Of a stretch of DNA of 24,914 bases, positions 1-7,945 are shown piece by piece (the first letter of the stretch is position 1; each line of letters opens with the position of its first letter). Source of the stretch: Limnoglobus sp043757025 (GTDB lineage Bacteria > Planctomycetota > Planctomycetia > Gemmatales > Gemmataceae); contig JAYVQG010000217.1 of NCBI GenBank assembly GCA_043757025.1, positions 1-24,914 of the forward strand. Reading direction: 5' to 3'. The position numbers were made by a program, and so were the translations under genes. Below the pieces are notes generated by a model that worked only from the letters and a program-made list of their open reading frames with translations, did no database searches and was not told the origin of the DNA.

Positions 1-62
1 TGCCCCACATAATCGGGATTTTCGGTGGATGTGCTACCTAAAATCGCCGCGATTTGAACCAT
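1..62 (-). CDS. Possible start of a gene running off the left edge (partial)
   Basis: Reading leftwards from an ATG at 62, an open frame of 20 codons (MVQIAAILGS then TSTENPDYVG) continues past the window edge. No clear ribosome binding site is seen, although a GGGG run abuts the ATG. The only support for coding is that a related segment near the other end of the window (24818-24856, plus strand) keeps the same reading frame, giving L-V-S-I-A-A-I-L-G-S. That could equally be a shared repeat. Family unknown. Confidence 0.3.
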   Translation of the reverse strand, partial: MVQIAAILGSTSTENPDYVG

Positions 63-152
63 CCCCAATTCTTAAAACCGAACAGCAGAAAAGACCTGAC
101 TAACCACGGAAAGAACGGAAAACACGGAAACAGAACAAGTGGTAACATCCCT

Positions 153-256
153 CGCTAGTGCCGGAATTCGCAAATGATCTGCCACAGAATTTGCGGGAAT
201 TCCCGTGGAAACAAGCGAAATACTTGGGGCGTTAATTCCGAGTTGCGGCACTAGCG
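153..256. repeat. Imperfect palindromic element, MITE-like
   Basis: The 11-mer cgctagtgccg at 153-163 is repeated in inverse orientation at 246-256. Inside it, the words ggaattcgcaaat (about 162-175) and atttgcgggaattccc (about 188-203) form a second imperfect inverted pair. The result is a roughly 104-bp palindromic element. No transposase is present. It could be a small non-autonomous element or a REP-like sequence; this is inference from symmetry only. Confidence 0.5.
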
Positions 257-311
257 CGTTTTGAAGTTGCGCTATTTTGCACTTCAGACCCGGCGAGAGT
301 GCTACGAGCAA

Positions 312-448
312 CCCAGGGGTACGACGTAAGACGTCTAACCCTGGGCTAAAAGATCGAACCCCGTTGGGGTAAATGCATAGCCTGTTCTTACCCCAACGGG
401 GTTAAATCTGATAGCCCAGGGTTAGACGTCTTACGTCGTACCCCTGGG
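312..448. repeat. Long nested inverted repeat (giant hairpin)
   Basis: Positions 312-347 and 413-448 are perfect 36-nt reverse complements. The pairing resumes inwards with few mismatches to a second perfect block, 357-372 against 388-403 (core ccccgttgggg), leaving a loop of about 15 nt. Each arm is also partly self-complementary (cccaggg at one end, ccctggg at the other), so each could fold alone. It sits 12 nt past the stop of the minus-strand lipoprotein gene and might end its transcript, but there is no T-tract and a REP-type repeat is more likely. Confidence 0.85.
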
Positions 449-460
449 CACGCTTGTAAA

Positions 461-940
461 TTAGCGCGTCGGGCTAACGAATGCATTCGGCGACGATTTC
501 CGATTGTTCACTGGCTCCGGGTCGCGCGGTGGCGGTAGCGAGTTCGCATCTTCGCGAATGCGGTTCGCGGCATCGAGAAGTTCGTCGGTGCGAACGGGGG
601 CTGCCGGTTCGAGTGTGAGGTGAATGCGTCGGACATCTTCGATGTGGAACGGGTAAAGTACCTCGAAGAAGAAGTCGATGCCGGGGTACTCGTACCACTT
701 CGGTCGAATGCGGATGCGTTCGACTTTCGGCTCGTAACCTTGGGCCACGGCACGGAACTCGTAGTGCCCCGGGTATTCCCAACGGGCATCTCCAGGGCTT
801 GGACCCGCGGCCACATTGTTCACGTACACTTGCGAACCGGGCGCATTGGTGTCGATGACGAAGCGACGCTCGACGCAACCGCTGCTGAAACAAGCCGCGA
901 ACGCAGCGACGATTGCAAGTCGTTCGATTTTCCCTGTCAT
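461..940 (-). CDS. PEGA-domain lipoprotein
   Basis: A 159-residue protein with an N-terminal signal peptide ending in a lipobox-like Phe-Ser-Ser-Gly-Cys, so it is probably lipid-anchored in an envelope membrane. The following stretch (V-x-T-N-A-P-G-S-x-V-Y-V-N, then an aromatic Y-x-F-x-A segment) matches the PEGA domain, a small beta-rich surface or extracytoplasmic module. The central part is rich in Tyr, Phe and Pro, and the C-terminus looks disordered. ATG at 940 is chosen over an in-frame GTG at 955 because it places the signal peptide naturally and has tgagg about 10 nt upstream. It is divergent from the PP2C gene. Specific partner unknown. Confidence 0.8.
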   Translation of the reverse strand: MTGKIERLAIVAAFAACFSSGCVERRFVIDTNAPGSQVYVNNVAAGPSPGDARWEYPGHYEFRAVAQGYEPKVERIRIRPKWYEYPGIDFFFEVLYPFHIEDVRRIHLTLEPAAPVRTDELLDAANRIREDANSLPPPRDPEPVNNRKSSPNAFVSPTR

Positions 941-1136
941 CCGAGATGGCCTCACACCAACGGTTACGCATCGCGTGCTAAGCTCTAACGAGCGTCCGGA
1001 ATAATCGGAGTGCGCCAGTCCGTCAAGCGGGATTCGAGAATGATCGCGGCAGGTGCCGTTATTTTTCGGTATCGCCCATCGACTTACGGCAGAAGCAGTA
1101 GAATCTGATTAGAGATTCTGGAGGGTTGAGGACGTA
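941..1136. promoter_or_regulatory. Divergent intergenic region, lipoprotein / PP2C
   Basis: This 196-bp gap must hold the promoters of both flanking genes. I see no convincing -35/-10 pair. A small hairpin (agaatct at 1100-1106 pairing with agattct at 1113-1119) abuts the PP2C Shine-Dalgarno GGAGGG at 1120-1125 and could affect its access. Confidence 0.45.
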
Positions 1137-2474
1137 ATGATGTCGTTCGAGAAGATTCGTTATGCGTCCATCACAGATGTGGGCGTGAAACGAAGTCACA
1201 ACCAAGACGCCTGCGCCGCGCAACCGGCCGCAGACGAAAACGTCTGGCGCGTGCAAGGGCACATTTTCGTCGTCGCCGATGGGATGGGTGGCCACGCCGT
1301 CGGCGAAAAAGCGAGCGCGAAAGCCATTCGCGACATCCCACTCACGTATTCCAAACACGTCGGCCAAGAAGGCGTCGTCTCCGCGATTCGCCGAGCCTTC
1401 ACCGAAGCCAACGCCGACATCTTCGACATCGGTATCAAGAACCCCGAATTCAAAGGCCTCGGAACGACGACCACGGCACTATTCCTGCGTCCCGAAGGCG
1501 CGTGGATCGGCCACGTCGGCGATAGTCGTGCGTACCGGATTCGTAGCGGCAAAGTCGAACAACTCACATTCGATCACTCCTGGGTGTGGGAAATCGCACG
1601 CCGTCAGGGCATCGACCCCGATCAACTCGGCGACTTCAAAAAGAACGTGATCGTCCGATCGTTGGGGCCTGATGAAGAAGTCGAAGTCGACATCGAAGGC
1701 CCGCACCCACTCATTCCCGGCGACTCGTTCTTACTGTGTAGCGATGGTCTCAGCAACGAAGTGACCGCTGACGAAATGGGGGCCATCGTCTCGACGATGC
1801 CGCCCGAAGAGGCGGCAAAGTTCTTGATTGCGCTCGCGAACGTCCGCGGCGGTCGCGACAATATCACGTGCCTGATCGTGCAAGTCCCGCCCGATGAAAG
1901 AACCGCAAGTAGCGCGAATATCCTTCTCGCGAAGGGACCGGGCTTCTTCCGCAAAGCGCTCCGCGCGTGGGACCGGATCGTGCCGTGGTCGTATACATTC
2001 TTGTTGCTCGGCTCGCTTTGCGCCATGGCCGTGCTGATTTTGAAAAGCCAAGACCTCCCCGGCGTCGTTCCCGTGTTCTTCGCGGCCACCGTGCTAATCC
2101 TCGCGGGGATCGTCGGGCTAATACTGCACCTGAAACGCGGCGCACATTCCGCCACCGATGCCGCTTCGAGCAATAATAACGGCGAATTGCACGTCTATAA
2201 AGGCTATTCCTTCGACATCGGCCAACCGCTACTCGATCGATTCGCTGCCAAGGAAGCGGAGATCAAGATCGAACTCGACAAACGCCCGAACACGATCGAC
2301 TGGAGTAAGTACCAGAAACTCAGCGATGAAGCCGCACTCAACCTCGGCAAATCCGAACCCCTCGCCGCCTTCCGCTACCGCTGCCTCGCGTTCCAACTTC
2401 TCGCGAGCGCCTACAACCAAGACCGCAACAAAGAAGAATCGTTCAAGCCCAACTGGGACAGCCAACACCGATAA
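1137..2474 (+). CDS. PP2C-family Ser/Thr protein phosphatase, membrane anchored
   Basis: A 445-residue metal-dependent (PPM/PP2C) phosphatase expected to remove phosphate from Ser/Thr residues and so oppose Hanks-type kinases. Family motifs are in order: R-S-H-N-Q-D-A (residues 19-25), V-A-D-G-M-G-G (46-52), G-L-G-T-T (107-111), G-H-V-G-D-S-R (125-131), C-S-D-G-L (201-205) and G-G-R-D-N-I-T (238-244), supplying the metal-binding Asp residues. Two hydrophobic segments follow (about 284-303 and 310-331), so the catalytic domain probably faces the cytoplasm. The last 110 residues are soluble, with no domain I recognise. GGAGGG at 1120-1125 fits ATG 1137; a second ATG follows at once. No kinase gene is in the window. 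Confidence 0.93.
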   Translation: MMSFEKIRYASITDVGVKRSHNQDACAAQPAADENVWRVQGHIFVVADGMGGHAVGEKASAKAIRDIPLTYSKHVGQEGVVSAIRRAFTEANADIFDIGIKNPEFKGLGTTTTALFLRPEGAWIGHVGDSRAYRIRSGKVEQLTFDHSWVWEIARRQGIDPDQLGDFKKNVIVRSLGPDEEVEVDIEGPHPLIPGDSFLLCSDGLSNEVTADEMGAIVSTMPPEEAAKFLIALANVRGGRDNITCLIVQVPPDERTASSANILLAKGPGFFRKALRAWDRIVPWSYTFLLLGSLCAMAVLILKSQDLPGVVPVFFAATVLILAGIVGLILHLKRGAHSATDAASSNNNGELHVYKGYSFDIGQPLLDRFAAKEAEIKIELDKRPNTIDWSKYQKLSDEAALNLGKSEPLAAFRYRCLAFQLLASAYNQDRNKEESFKPNWDSQHR

Positions 2475-2916
2475 TACGGCTGGCGCACCCACACGAACGC
2501 GGTCAGTCAAAAAATCTGAGACGATTCGACGTAAGTCGACTTTTGCGACCTGCACGAACGTACGCAAAAGTGTCTCCAAATGACGCAAAAGTGTCGCGTC
2601 CGGTCGATTTTGGTCGATTTTCGGTCGCATCCGGTCGATTTTTGGTCGGTACTTGCGCCGCATGCCGAATCGATGACACTCGACGTAACCCACGATAAGA
2701 GTTCGCGATATGGCAAAAACCCTCGAAACAGATCCGTAATTTGCGATCAAAAAGGGTCATTTTGAGGCGCAAAAATGGCAAAAATACGGTTTTGGAACCT
2801 CCGCAAATGTGACTTACGTCGATTTTGGTCGGCCGTAAACCCGCTGGGGACGCCGCAGCCGCACATTTCGCGTAAGAAGAGCTTCGGAATCCCGTTCTCC
2901 CGATGCGGAACGTCTC
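2475..2916. other. Spacer between PP2C gene and lgt
   Basis: This 442-bp region has no supported gene; short frames on both strands are low-complexity. It contains two direct copies of acgcaaaagtgtc (2562-2574 and 2583-2595), a run of ggtcgatttt-like words, and an A/T-rich segment (about 2735-2810) that probably includes the lgt promoter. No clear terminator was found for the PP2C gene. Confidence 0.6.
2602..2649. repeat. Short tandem ggtcgatttt repeats
   Basis: About five imperfect copies of ggtcgatttt occur at 10-11-bp spacing: 2602, 2612, 2623 (variant ggtcgcat), 2633 and 2644 (truncated). A further gattttggtcgg lies at 2821-2832. The spacing is close to one helical turn, which would suit a repeated protein-binding site, but simple slippage is equally possible. 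Confidence 0.55.
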
Positions 2917-4329
2917 ATGCAGCAGATACTCTTTCACTTACCGTTCACGTCGGGGTTACGGCCACCGGATGGGGTGCCGCTCTACGGTTTCGGCGCGATG
3001 CTATTCATCACGTTTTTCCTCGTGACGATCTGGGGCGGTCGCCGTGCTGCGAAGGTCGGGCTACCCAAAGATCGCCTGCAAGATATGGCGATCTTGCTGT
3101 TCCTGACCGGCATCGCGGGGGCACGGCTCGTTTACATGATCCAGTATTACGACGAGCAATTTAAGGGCCTGTCGCCGTTCATGCTGGTAGTCACGTTCTT
3201 CGAGATTTGGAACGGCGGCATCGTATTCTACGGGTCGATCTTCGGCGGCGGGTTGGGCTATCTGATCTTCCGCAAATACGTGCTGAAACGCTTGAACATC
3301 AACGGTTGGCAACTCGCCGATGCGGTCGCACCGATGCTCGCCATCGGCATGGCGGTCGGGCGAATCGGCTGCTACCTCAACGGTTGCTGTTGGGGCCAAG
3401 TCGCTTGCGAAGAATGCCAACCCGTGCCACTTTCCGCACAACTCGGGCAGTTCCCGTTGTTGGCATCGCACGCCCGCCGACAAGTTACGTTCCCGCCCGG
3501 TGAGAAAGCGCGCCTTCCCGAGATTCACGGTCTGCAAACGACGACCGGTTTCTCGCTGAAGCCGCGCGACACCTTGAATGCCGCCGACCCACGTGCGGTC
3601 ATCGCCGCCATCGAGATCGGCAGCGCCGCCGAAGCCGCCGCGCTACAACCCGGCGACCGGATTATCGAAGTCAACGGCAAGACGAATTTCATCGTGCTCG
3701 AAGTCTCGGGCTCGCCCGCATCGGTAGCGGAAGCCGAGGCGATCATCACTGCAAGTGGTGGTAAAATTCTCGAATCCGGCGACACCGCCGACGATGGCAA
3801 GGAAGTGATTGCGGGCTACGACTCGCAGGCGAGCGCGATGCAAACTCGCGCGAAGCTCGAGAAACTTCGTCCCACTGTTTCCGTGTTTTCGCACGATGGC
3901 TTGTGGGAAATCATCCGTACGTGGCCGCGTGGCAAGTCGTCGATCGAACTCGTCGTGGAACGTAGCGGCACGAAGATTCCCGTATCGTACACGCCGCGCA
4001 CCGTGACGTTCTTCCCGACGCAAGTGTACGAAACGGTGAGTATGGTCTTGCTCACGTTCTTGCTCGTTTCGTTTCAAACGTTTCGACGACACGATGGGCA
4101 AGTCATGGTCGGGCTGATGCTCTGCTACGCGATTCACCGCTTCATTAACGAAGCAATTCGCATCGAGCCAACCTACGCCTTCGGGCTAACGCTCTCGCAG
4201 TGGATCAGCGTCGGCATCTTCGCATCGGGGCTACTGCTCGAGGTGTATCTACGTTGGTCGCAACCGAAACTCCCACCCGGCGAGCACCCGCTGGGTTACG
4301 GAAAGACCGCGACCGCCGCAGCGGAATAA
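2917..4329 (+). CDS. lgt: Prolipoprotein diacylglyceryl transferase with PDZ-like insertion
   Basis: Lgt transfers a diacylglyceryl group from phosphatidylglycerol to the lipobox Cys of prolipoproteins in the inner membrane. Family landmarks: P-L-Y-G-F-G near residue 21, W-N-G-G-I-V-F-Y-G-S (98-107), the signature G-R-I-G-C-Y-L-N-G (148-156), P-T-Q-V-Y-E (367-372), H-R-F-I-N-E (407-412) and several membrane helices. At 470 residues it is far longer than the usual 270-300. Residues about 195-362 form an extra soluble domain with a PDZ core (G-S-A-A-E-A-A-A-L-Q-P-G-D-R-I-I-E-V-N-G, 235-254; I-E-L-V-V-E-R-S-G, 343-351), itself interrupted by about 70 residues. The His usual in the F-H-G-G motif is Tyr105, and the His usual before P-T-Q is Phe. 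Confidence 0.92.
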   Translation: MQQILFHLPFTSGLRPPDGVPLYGFGAMLFITFFLVTIWGGRRAAKVGLPKDRLQDMAILLFLTGIAGARLVYMIQYYDEQFKGLSPFMLVVTFFEIWNGGIVFYGSIFGGGLGYLIFRKYVLKRLNINGWQLADAVAPMLAIGMAVGRIGCYLNGCCWGQVACEECQPVPLSAQLGQFPLLASHARRQVTFPPGEKARLPEIHGLQTTTGFSLKPRDTLNAADPRAVIAAIEIGSAAEAAALQPGDRIIEVNGKTNFIVLEVSGSPASVAEAEAIITASGGKILESGDTADDGKEVIAGYDSQASAMQTRAKLEKLRPTVSVFSHDGLWEIIRTWPRGKSSIELVVERSGTKIPVSYTPRTVTFFPTQVYETVSMVLLTFLLVSFQTFRRHDGQVMVGLMLCYAIHRFINEAIRIEPTYAFGLTLSQWISVGIFASGLLLEVYLRWSQPKLPPGEHPLGYGKTATAAAE

Positions 4330-4360
4330 GCAGTTGCAACTTTCGATATAATTTTATGGT

Positions 4361-5069
4361 TTACGCTTCCGACTCAGCGGCGAGTCGAAGCGATAGCAAC
4401 GCGGTCTTGAGTGGAACGCTGACCGAACTATCGGGATCGGCCAGAACGAGCGATTGATAGGCATTGAGGAAGTCGATGCGTTTGCGGTGGAAAAAGTGCA
4501 AGAAGTGCCTGAGAAACCCGATGCAATCGACAATGGCGATTTCGGTGCTTCCCATTTTCGCATATTGCTGCGATGCGTATTCCGCAACCGGACGATCGAT
4601 TTCGTCCGTAGTGACGAACAGGTAGTTGTCGATTTTCTCGTCCACGCGAGCGATCTTTTGAATCGCACGATCGATATCGTCGATGGTCACTCGTTTGTGC
4701 TTCATCTCGTACACAGTCCGAACCTGCTCTTCATTCGCAACGAGAATTTCGACATCCCCGAAATGCGGTCGTCGAGTTGCACGGGAATCGATGGATCGCG
4801 ACAAAGGATGTTACATATTTTTCATCGTAACTTCTGCCGGAAAAGCAGTCGTCGCCCCCGATGGCTGTATAGGGTTTACGCGGATCGATTCGGATGTTAT
4901 CGAGTTTGGCCAACATACAAGCGATCAGAAGGCGAACGGGTGCCCGGTTACCAATGTGCCGGCAGATGTATTCCAGACACTTGCTGTTTTCCGGATCGAC
5001 CGTGTCGCGTCGGGTCAGTTTCCTGGCGGCCTTTGCCAACAGTGCTTCCAGACGCTCATTCGGTTTCAT
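4361..5069 (-). pseudogene. Broken restriction-endonuclease-like gene
   Basis: Two frames appear to be halves of one protein. The first starts at ATG 5069, overlaps the methyltransferase stop by 14 nt and reads from MKPNERLEAL to about P-C-N-S-T-T-A-F near 4765, after which its product is unnatural. A second frame resumes at F-G-D-V-E-I-L-V (about 4766) and reads to 4361. That half has a PD-(D/E)XK-like pattern: D-V-E followed by Y-E-M-K, then K-R-V-T-x-x-D-I-D. From memory, full-length relatives beside methyltransferases are around 400 residues, so roughly 150 residues seem to be missing as well as the frame shift. The exact endonuclease family is not certain. A sequencing error alone would not restore the missing middle. 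Confidence 0.7.
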
Positions 5070-5967
5070 CGAACAGGCTCGCTTTCTTGACCCGCAGTCG
5101 CAGCTTCGGTTTTTTCGGGTCGTAATTCGTCCATAGGACTTCCGTACGCTTGTCTTTCGTCGAATGAATCGTCTTTTCTGGCGACACGGATTTGTACCAT
5201 TTTGCAGAACGATACAACTCCTCCATTAATGGACAATCGTAATTCGAGATCGCTACCAAGCCCGTTGCCGAGTTGAGTACCTCGGCCAGGTTTCGGTGAT
5301 CGTCGTCGGTCATTTCAAACCCGTAGGCTTTGCTGTCGCCTCGGGTTCCATGTATGTATGGTGGATCGCAGTAGATCAATGTTTCGAGTGCGTCGTAGAT
5401 TCGTATCACTTCCAGTGCGGGGCGGTTCTCGATCTGCACGCGCAACAATCGATCCGCGATTTCTGGCAGCATTTCGACGCCGCCCAGCCAGCGACTGACG
5501 ACGCCACTCATCCCGGCCCGGCTCGTATTTTTGCAGTTCGCCCAACGGCCTAAACTAGCAGTTTGCGCCAACCCCGTTCGGACTTGTCGTACGCGGACGT
5601 AGAACCTTCGAGCGCGTTCCATCGGGCTGGATTTTGCGTCGATTTCACAAGCTTGGGCAAACTCTTCCCGCGAGAACGGCGTCAACCCAATGCGTTCTGT
5701 GAGTTCGGATTTGTTATCGCGTAACATCCGGAAAAAGTTTACCACTTCGCCATCGAGATCGTTGTACGTTTCGACTGGCGATGGCTCCCGATTGAGCAAA
5801 ATCGCACCAGAACCCGCGAACGGCTCGCAGTAATGATGGCACTTCGGCAACAGTGGCAAGAGCCAGTCGAGATGTGAATATTTTCCGCCATACCAACCGA
5901 ACGCGATCTTTTTCCTGCCGCTAATTCCAACAGATACTGGGCTCGGAGCATTTCGACGTGGAGCCAT
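5056..5967 (-). CDS. D12-class DNA adenine-N6 methyltransferase
   Basis: A 303-residue Dam-like (D12) methyltransferase that transfers a methyl group from S-adenosylmethionine to adenine N6 in a specific site. Motifs: G-W-Y-G-G-K-Y (residues 24-30, motif X), Y-C-E-P-F-A-G-S-G (46-54, SAM binding) and the catalytic D-P-P-Y (201-204). All look intact. The Shine-Dalgarno AAGGGAAG lies just upstream of ATG 5967. The damaged endonuclease gene overlaps its 3' end, so this was probably the protective half of a type II system and may now be a solitary methyltransferase. Its target sequence cannot be read from the protein. Confidence 0.92.
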   Translation of the reverse strand: MAPRRNAPSPVSVGISGRKKIAFGWYGGKYSHLDWLLPLLPKCHHYCEPFAGSGAILLNREPSPVETYNDLDGEVVNFFRMLRDNKSELTERIGLTPFSREEFAQACEIDAKSSPMERARRFYVRVRQVRTGLAQTASLGRWANCKNTSRAGMSGVVSRWLGGVEMLPEIADRLLRVQIENRPALEVIRIYDALETLIYCDPPYIHGTRGDSKAYGFEMTDDDHRNLAEVLNSATGLVAISNYDCPLMEELYRSAKWYKSVSPEKTIHSTKDKRTEVLWTNYDPKKPKLRLRVKKASLFDETE

Positions 5968-6089
5968 GTTCGCTTCCCTTTAAGTTCAACATACTTCATA
6001 ACCTGGGGTGAACCATGGCGAACCGGGGATTCTTTGACTTTTCGGTTTGCAACATCTGGGGCACGATTCCGGTAGCTGCCGCCCTGATC

Positions 6090-7184
6090 TCACTTCTGCA
6101 AAATCGGCAGGTAGTTGTTCGGCAGTTGCAAGATGATGCAGGCCATTGCGGTGGCGTACGAGGGGCCGTGGCCGAAGTCGGCCCAGATGTTCCCCGGCCC
6201 CTGGCTGCGTGCGATCAGGTCGTCGCGAATTGCAGGGAACCACTCGGCCCACGCGGTTCCGCCCACCGTCCACATCGCGAGTGCGGCATAATAATGGGCG
6301 TAATAATAATAGCGTTCGTTCGCCATGTCGTTGAAGCCACGCTTGGCCGGTACGAACCGTTTCAGGTACTTCACGCTCCGGTCGACGACATCGCCTTCGT
6401 AGATTCCCGCACTGAATAACCCGACCAACGCCGCCGCCGAACGCGGGAACAACGAACCCTGGTTCGTGCCGACCATGTAGGTGTAACCGCCGTCGTCGAG
6501 TTGGCACCCCTGGATGTATTTCACGCCCGCATCGATCGTCGACTTCGGCACGAACAATCCTGCATTGCGTGCGGCCCGCAGCGCCATCAGTTGTGCGACC
6601 GTCACAGAGACATCGGCTTCGCTCGGTCGTGGATCGTACCGCCAGCCGCCGAGTTTGTTCTGCGAACGCACGATGACGGCCGTGGCTTTTTCGAGTGCAT
6701 CGCGGAGACGTCGTTGCCGGTTGGCGGTCGGCATCATTCCGTAAAGTTCGGCGAGGAACAGCGTGGCGAAGCCGTGCTGATACATACCGCCGCCGTGCTG
6801 AAACGCATTTTCGCCGCCGTTGATGTAACCCACGGGGCTACCCGTTGCGGACTTCACCAGCAGGTAATCCATCGCACGGCTAACGATTTTCCCGTACTCG
6901 CCGCGCCCCGGTTGGTGCCCGCCCGCCATGAGCGCCAAGCCCGCGAGGCCGACGATGGCGGCATTCGGCCCCGAGTTGTCGTCGTAAGAACCATCGTTGC
7001 GTTGCGACCGTGCGAGGTATGCCAGCCCGCGATTGATCGCGATCTGCGTTTCGATTGTAATGAAGTCCGTCGGTGCGGGCATCGCGCCGTCTTGCGCGTG
7101 GCCAACCAGCGCGACCGTCGCGCCGACACCGCCGAGCAATGTCGCACGCGCAAACTCACGGCGAGTGATGGCGTTCGGGTTCAC
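6090..7184 (-). CDS. Tat-exported squalene-cyclase/prenyltransferase-like repeat protein
   Basis: A 364-residue protein with a twin-arginine signal (T-R-R-E-F-A-R at residues 7-13, then a hydrophobic stretch ending near A-H-A), so it is probably folded before export. The mature part has alpha/alpha-toroid repeats of the squalene cyclase and prenyltransferase type, with recurring G-L-A-Y-L, S-Q-x-x-D-G-S-Y, G-G-W-R-Y and D-D-G-G-Y-T-Y elements. No Asp-rich cyclase catalytic motif (DXDD) is evident, so an enzymatic cyclase role is doubtful; a binding or structural role is as likely. It starts at GTG 7184, overlapping the preceding stop as GTGA, and is the last gene of the operon. Confidence 0.85.
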   Translation of the reverse strand: MNPNAITRREFARATLLGGVGATVALVGHAQDGAMPAPTDFITIETQIAINRGLAYLARSQRNDGSYDDNSGPNAAIVGLAGLALMAGGHQPGRGEYGKIVSRAMDYLLVKSATGSPVGYINGGENAFQHGGGMYQHGFATLFLAELYGMMPTANRQRRLRDALEKATAVIVRSQNKLGGWRYDPRPSEADVSVTVAQLMALRAARNAGLFVPKSTIDAGVKYIQGCQLDDGGYTYMVGTNQGSLFPRSAAALVGLFSAGIYEGDVVDRSVKYLKRFVPAKRGFNDMANERYYYYAHYYAALAMWTVGGTAWAEWFPAIRDDLIARSQGPGNIWADFGHGPSYATAMACIILQLPNNYLPILQK

Positions 7185-7945
7185 TTCTTCGCCTTCTTGT
7201 CTTTTTCGGAGATCGCCGAGTAGTATTGCGGCAACAGATCCTTGTACTTCGACAGGTATTGTTCGCGAAAAAACTGCATCATCTTTTGCCGCGGTTGTTC
7301 GGGGAGGTGGCCCCAGAAATCTTTCGCGATCGTTTCCGCTAATGGCAACATTGGCCCGCCCGCTCCGGATTTTTTGTCGCCCGGTTCCGCACCGCTCATC
7401 GGCATCGGTTGCCCTTCGGGCATCGGTTTCCCTTCGGGCTTCGCGCCTTGCGGTTGACCCTCACCGGGCATCGGCATCGGTGCGTTCTCGGGTTTTTCGG
7501 GTTTACCGCCCTGTGGGCGAGGTCGTCGCGGCCGATTGCCTTCGCCACTTTTCGGCTGATCTTCACCCTTGTTTTTCGGTGGCGGTGGTGGGCCATCGTT
7601 CGGCATCGGCGGGGGTGGTGGCGGTGGGTTCTGGTTATTCATCGGTGGCGGATTTTCGAGTAGCTTAATCAGCGCGTCGATATCGTCGGCAACCTGCTTT
7701 TGATCCTTCCGCGTTTCCTCGCTGGTATCCTGCCCCGACAGTTTTTCGCCGACGGCCTTCGTACCTTTCACGATGCGGTTCGCCACCGATTCGACATCGT
7801 CGCCTTCTGCGGGAACGATGTCCACTTCGGGTTTCGGCAGCGCCTTCGCGGGTAAAATCACACGCGGGATCGGCGGCGCGATACCGGCAGTCAGCGACAT
7901 TGCACTGACAGTCATGCTCATAATTACACACGTGAAACGCATCAT
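7181..7945 (-). CDS. Secreted Pro-rich protein of the vWA cluster
   Basis: A 254-residue protein with an N-terminal signal peptide (about residues 1-23), a mixed helical segment (40-95), a long low-complexity Pro/Gly/Lys-rich linker (97-195) and a conserved-looking C-terminal helix block (W-G-H-L-P-E, then R-Q-K-M-M-Q-F-F-R-E-Q-Y and L-L-P-Q-Y-Y). The same frame stays open upstream to 8557, but that part is the shadow of the coiled-coil gene. ATG 7945 is the true start because it overlaps the upstream stop as ATGA and has GAGGAG 6 nt before it. Function unknown; the C-terminal block may dock to the large partner proteins. Confidence 0.85.
   Translation of the reverse strand: MMRFTCVIMSMTVSAMSLTAGIAPPIPRVILPAKALPKPEVDIVPAEGDDVESVANRIVKGTKAVGEKLSGQDTSEETRKDQKQVADDIDALIKLLENPPPMNNQNPPPPPPPMPNDGPPPPPKNKGEDQPKSGEGNRPRRPRPQGGKPEKPENAPMPMPGEGQPQGAKPEGKPMPEGQPMPMSGAEPGDKKSGAGGPMLPLAETIAKDFWGHLPEQPRQKMMQFFREQYLSKYKDLLPQYYSAISEKDKKAKK

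Larger units (their letters stand above)
1..460. other. Repeat-rich intergenic spacer
   Basis: No convincing gene lies between the left-edge frame and the lipoprotein gene stop. The segment holds a short A-rich run of cacgga/aacgga words (about 103-130), an imperfect inverted repeat (153-256) and the long nested hairpin (312-448). A 79-codon frame over 72-311 is explained by these repeats and is not called. Confidence 0.7.

Noticed and set aside
72..311. 79-codon minus-strand open frame near the left end
   Set aside because: It is composed of palindromic repeat sequence and has no coding signals.
5739..5999. Out-of-frame ATG start at 5999 before the adenine methyltransferase
   Set aside because: The frame runs through the methyltransferase in a different phase and gives no domain; ATG 5967 has a good ribosome binding site and the correct frame.
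4330..6089. Target duplication around the first R-M locus
   Set aside because: Comparing 4330-4360 with 5968-6089 by eye shows only a few shared short words, not a repeat like that of the second module.
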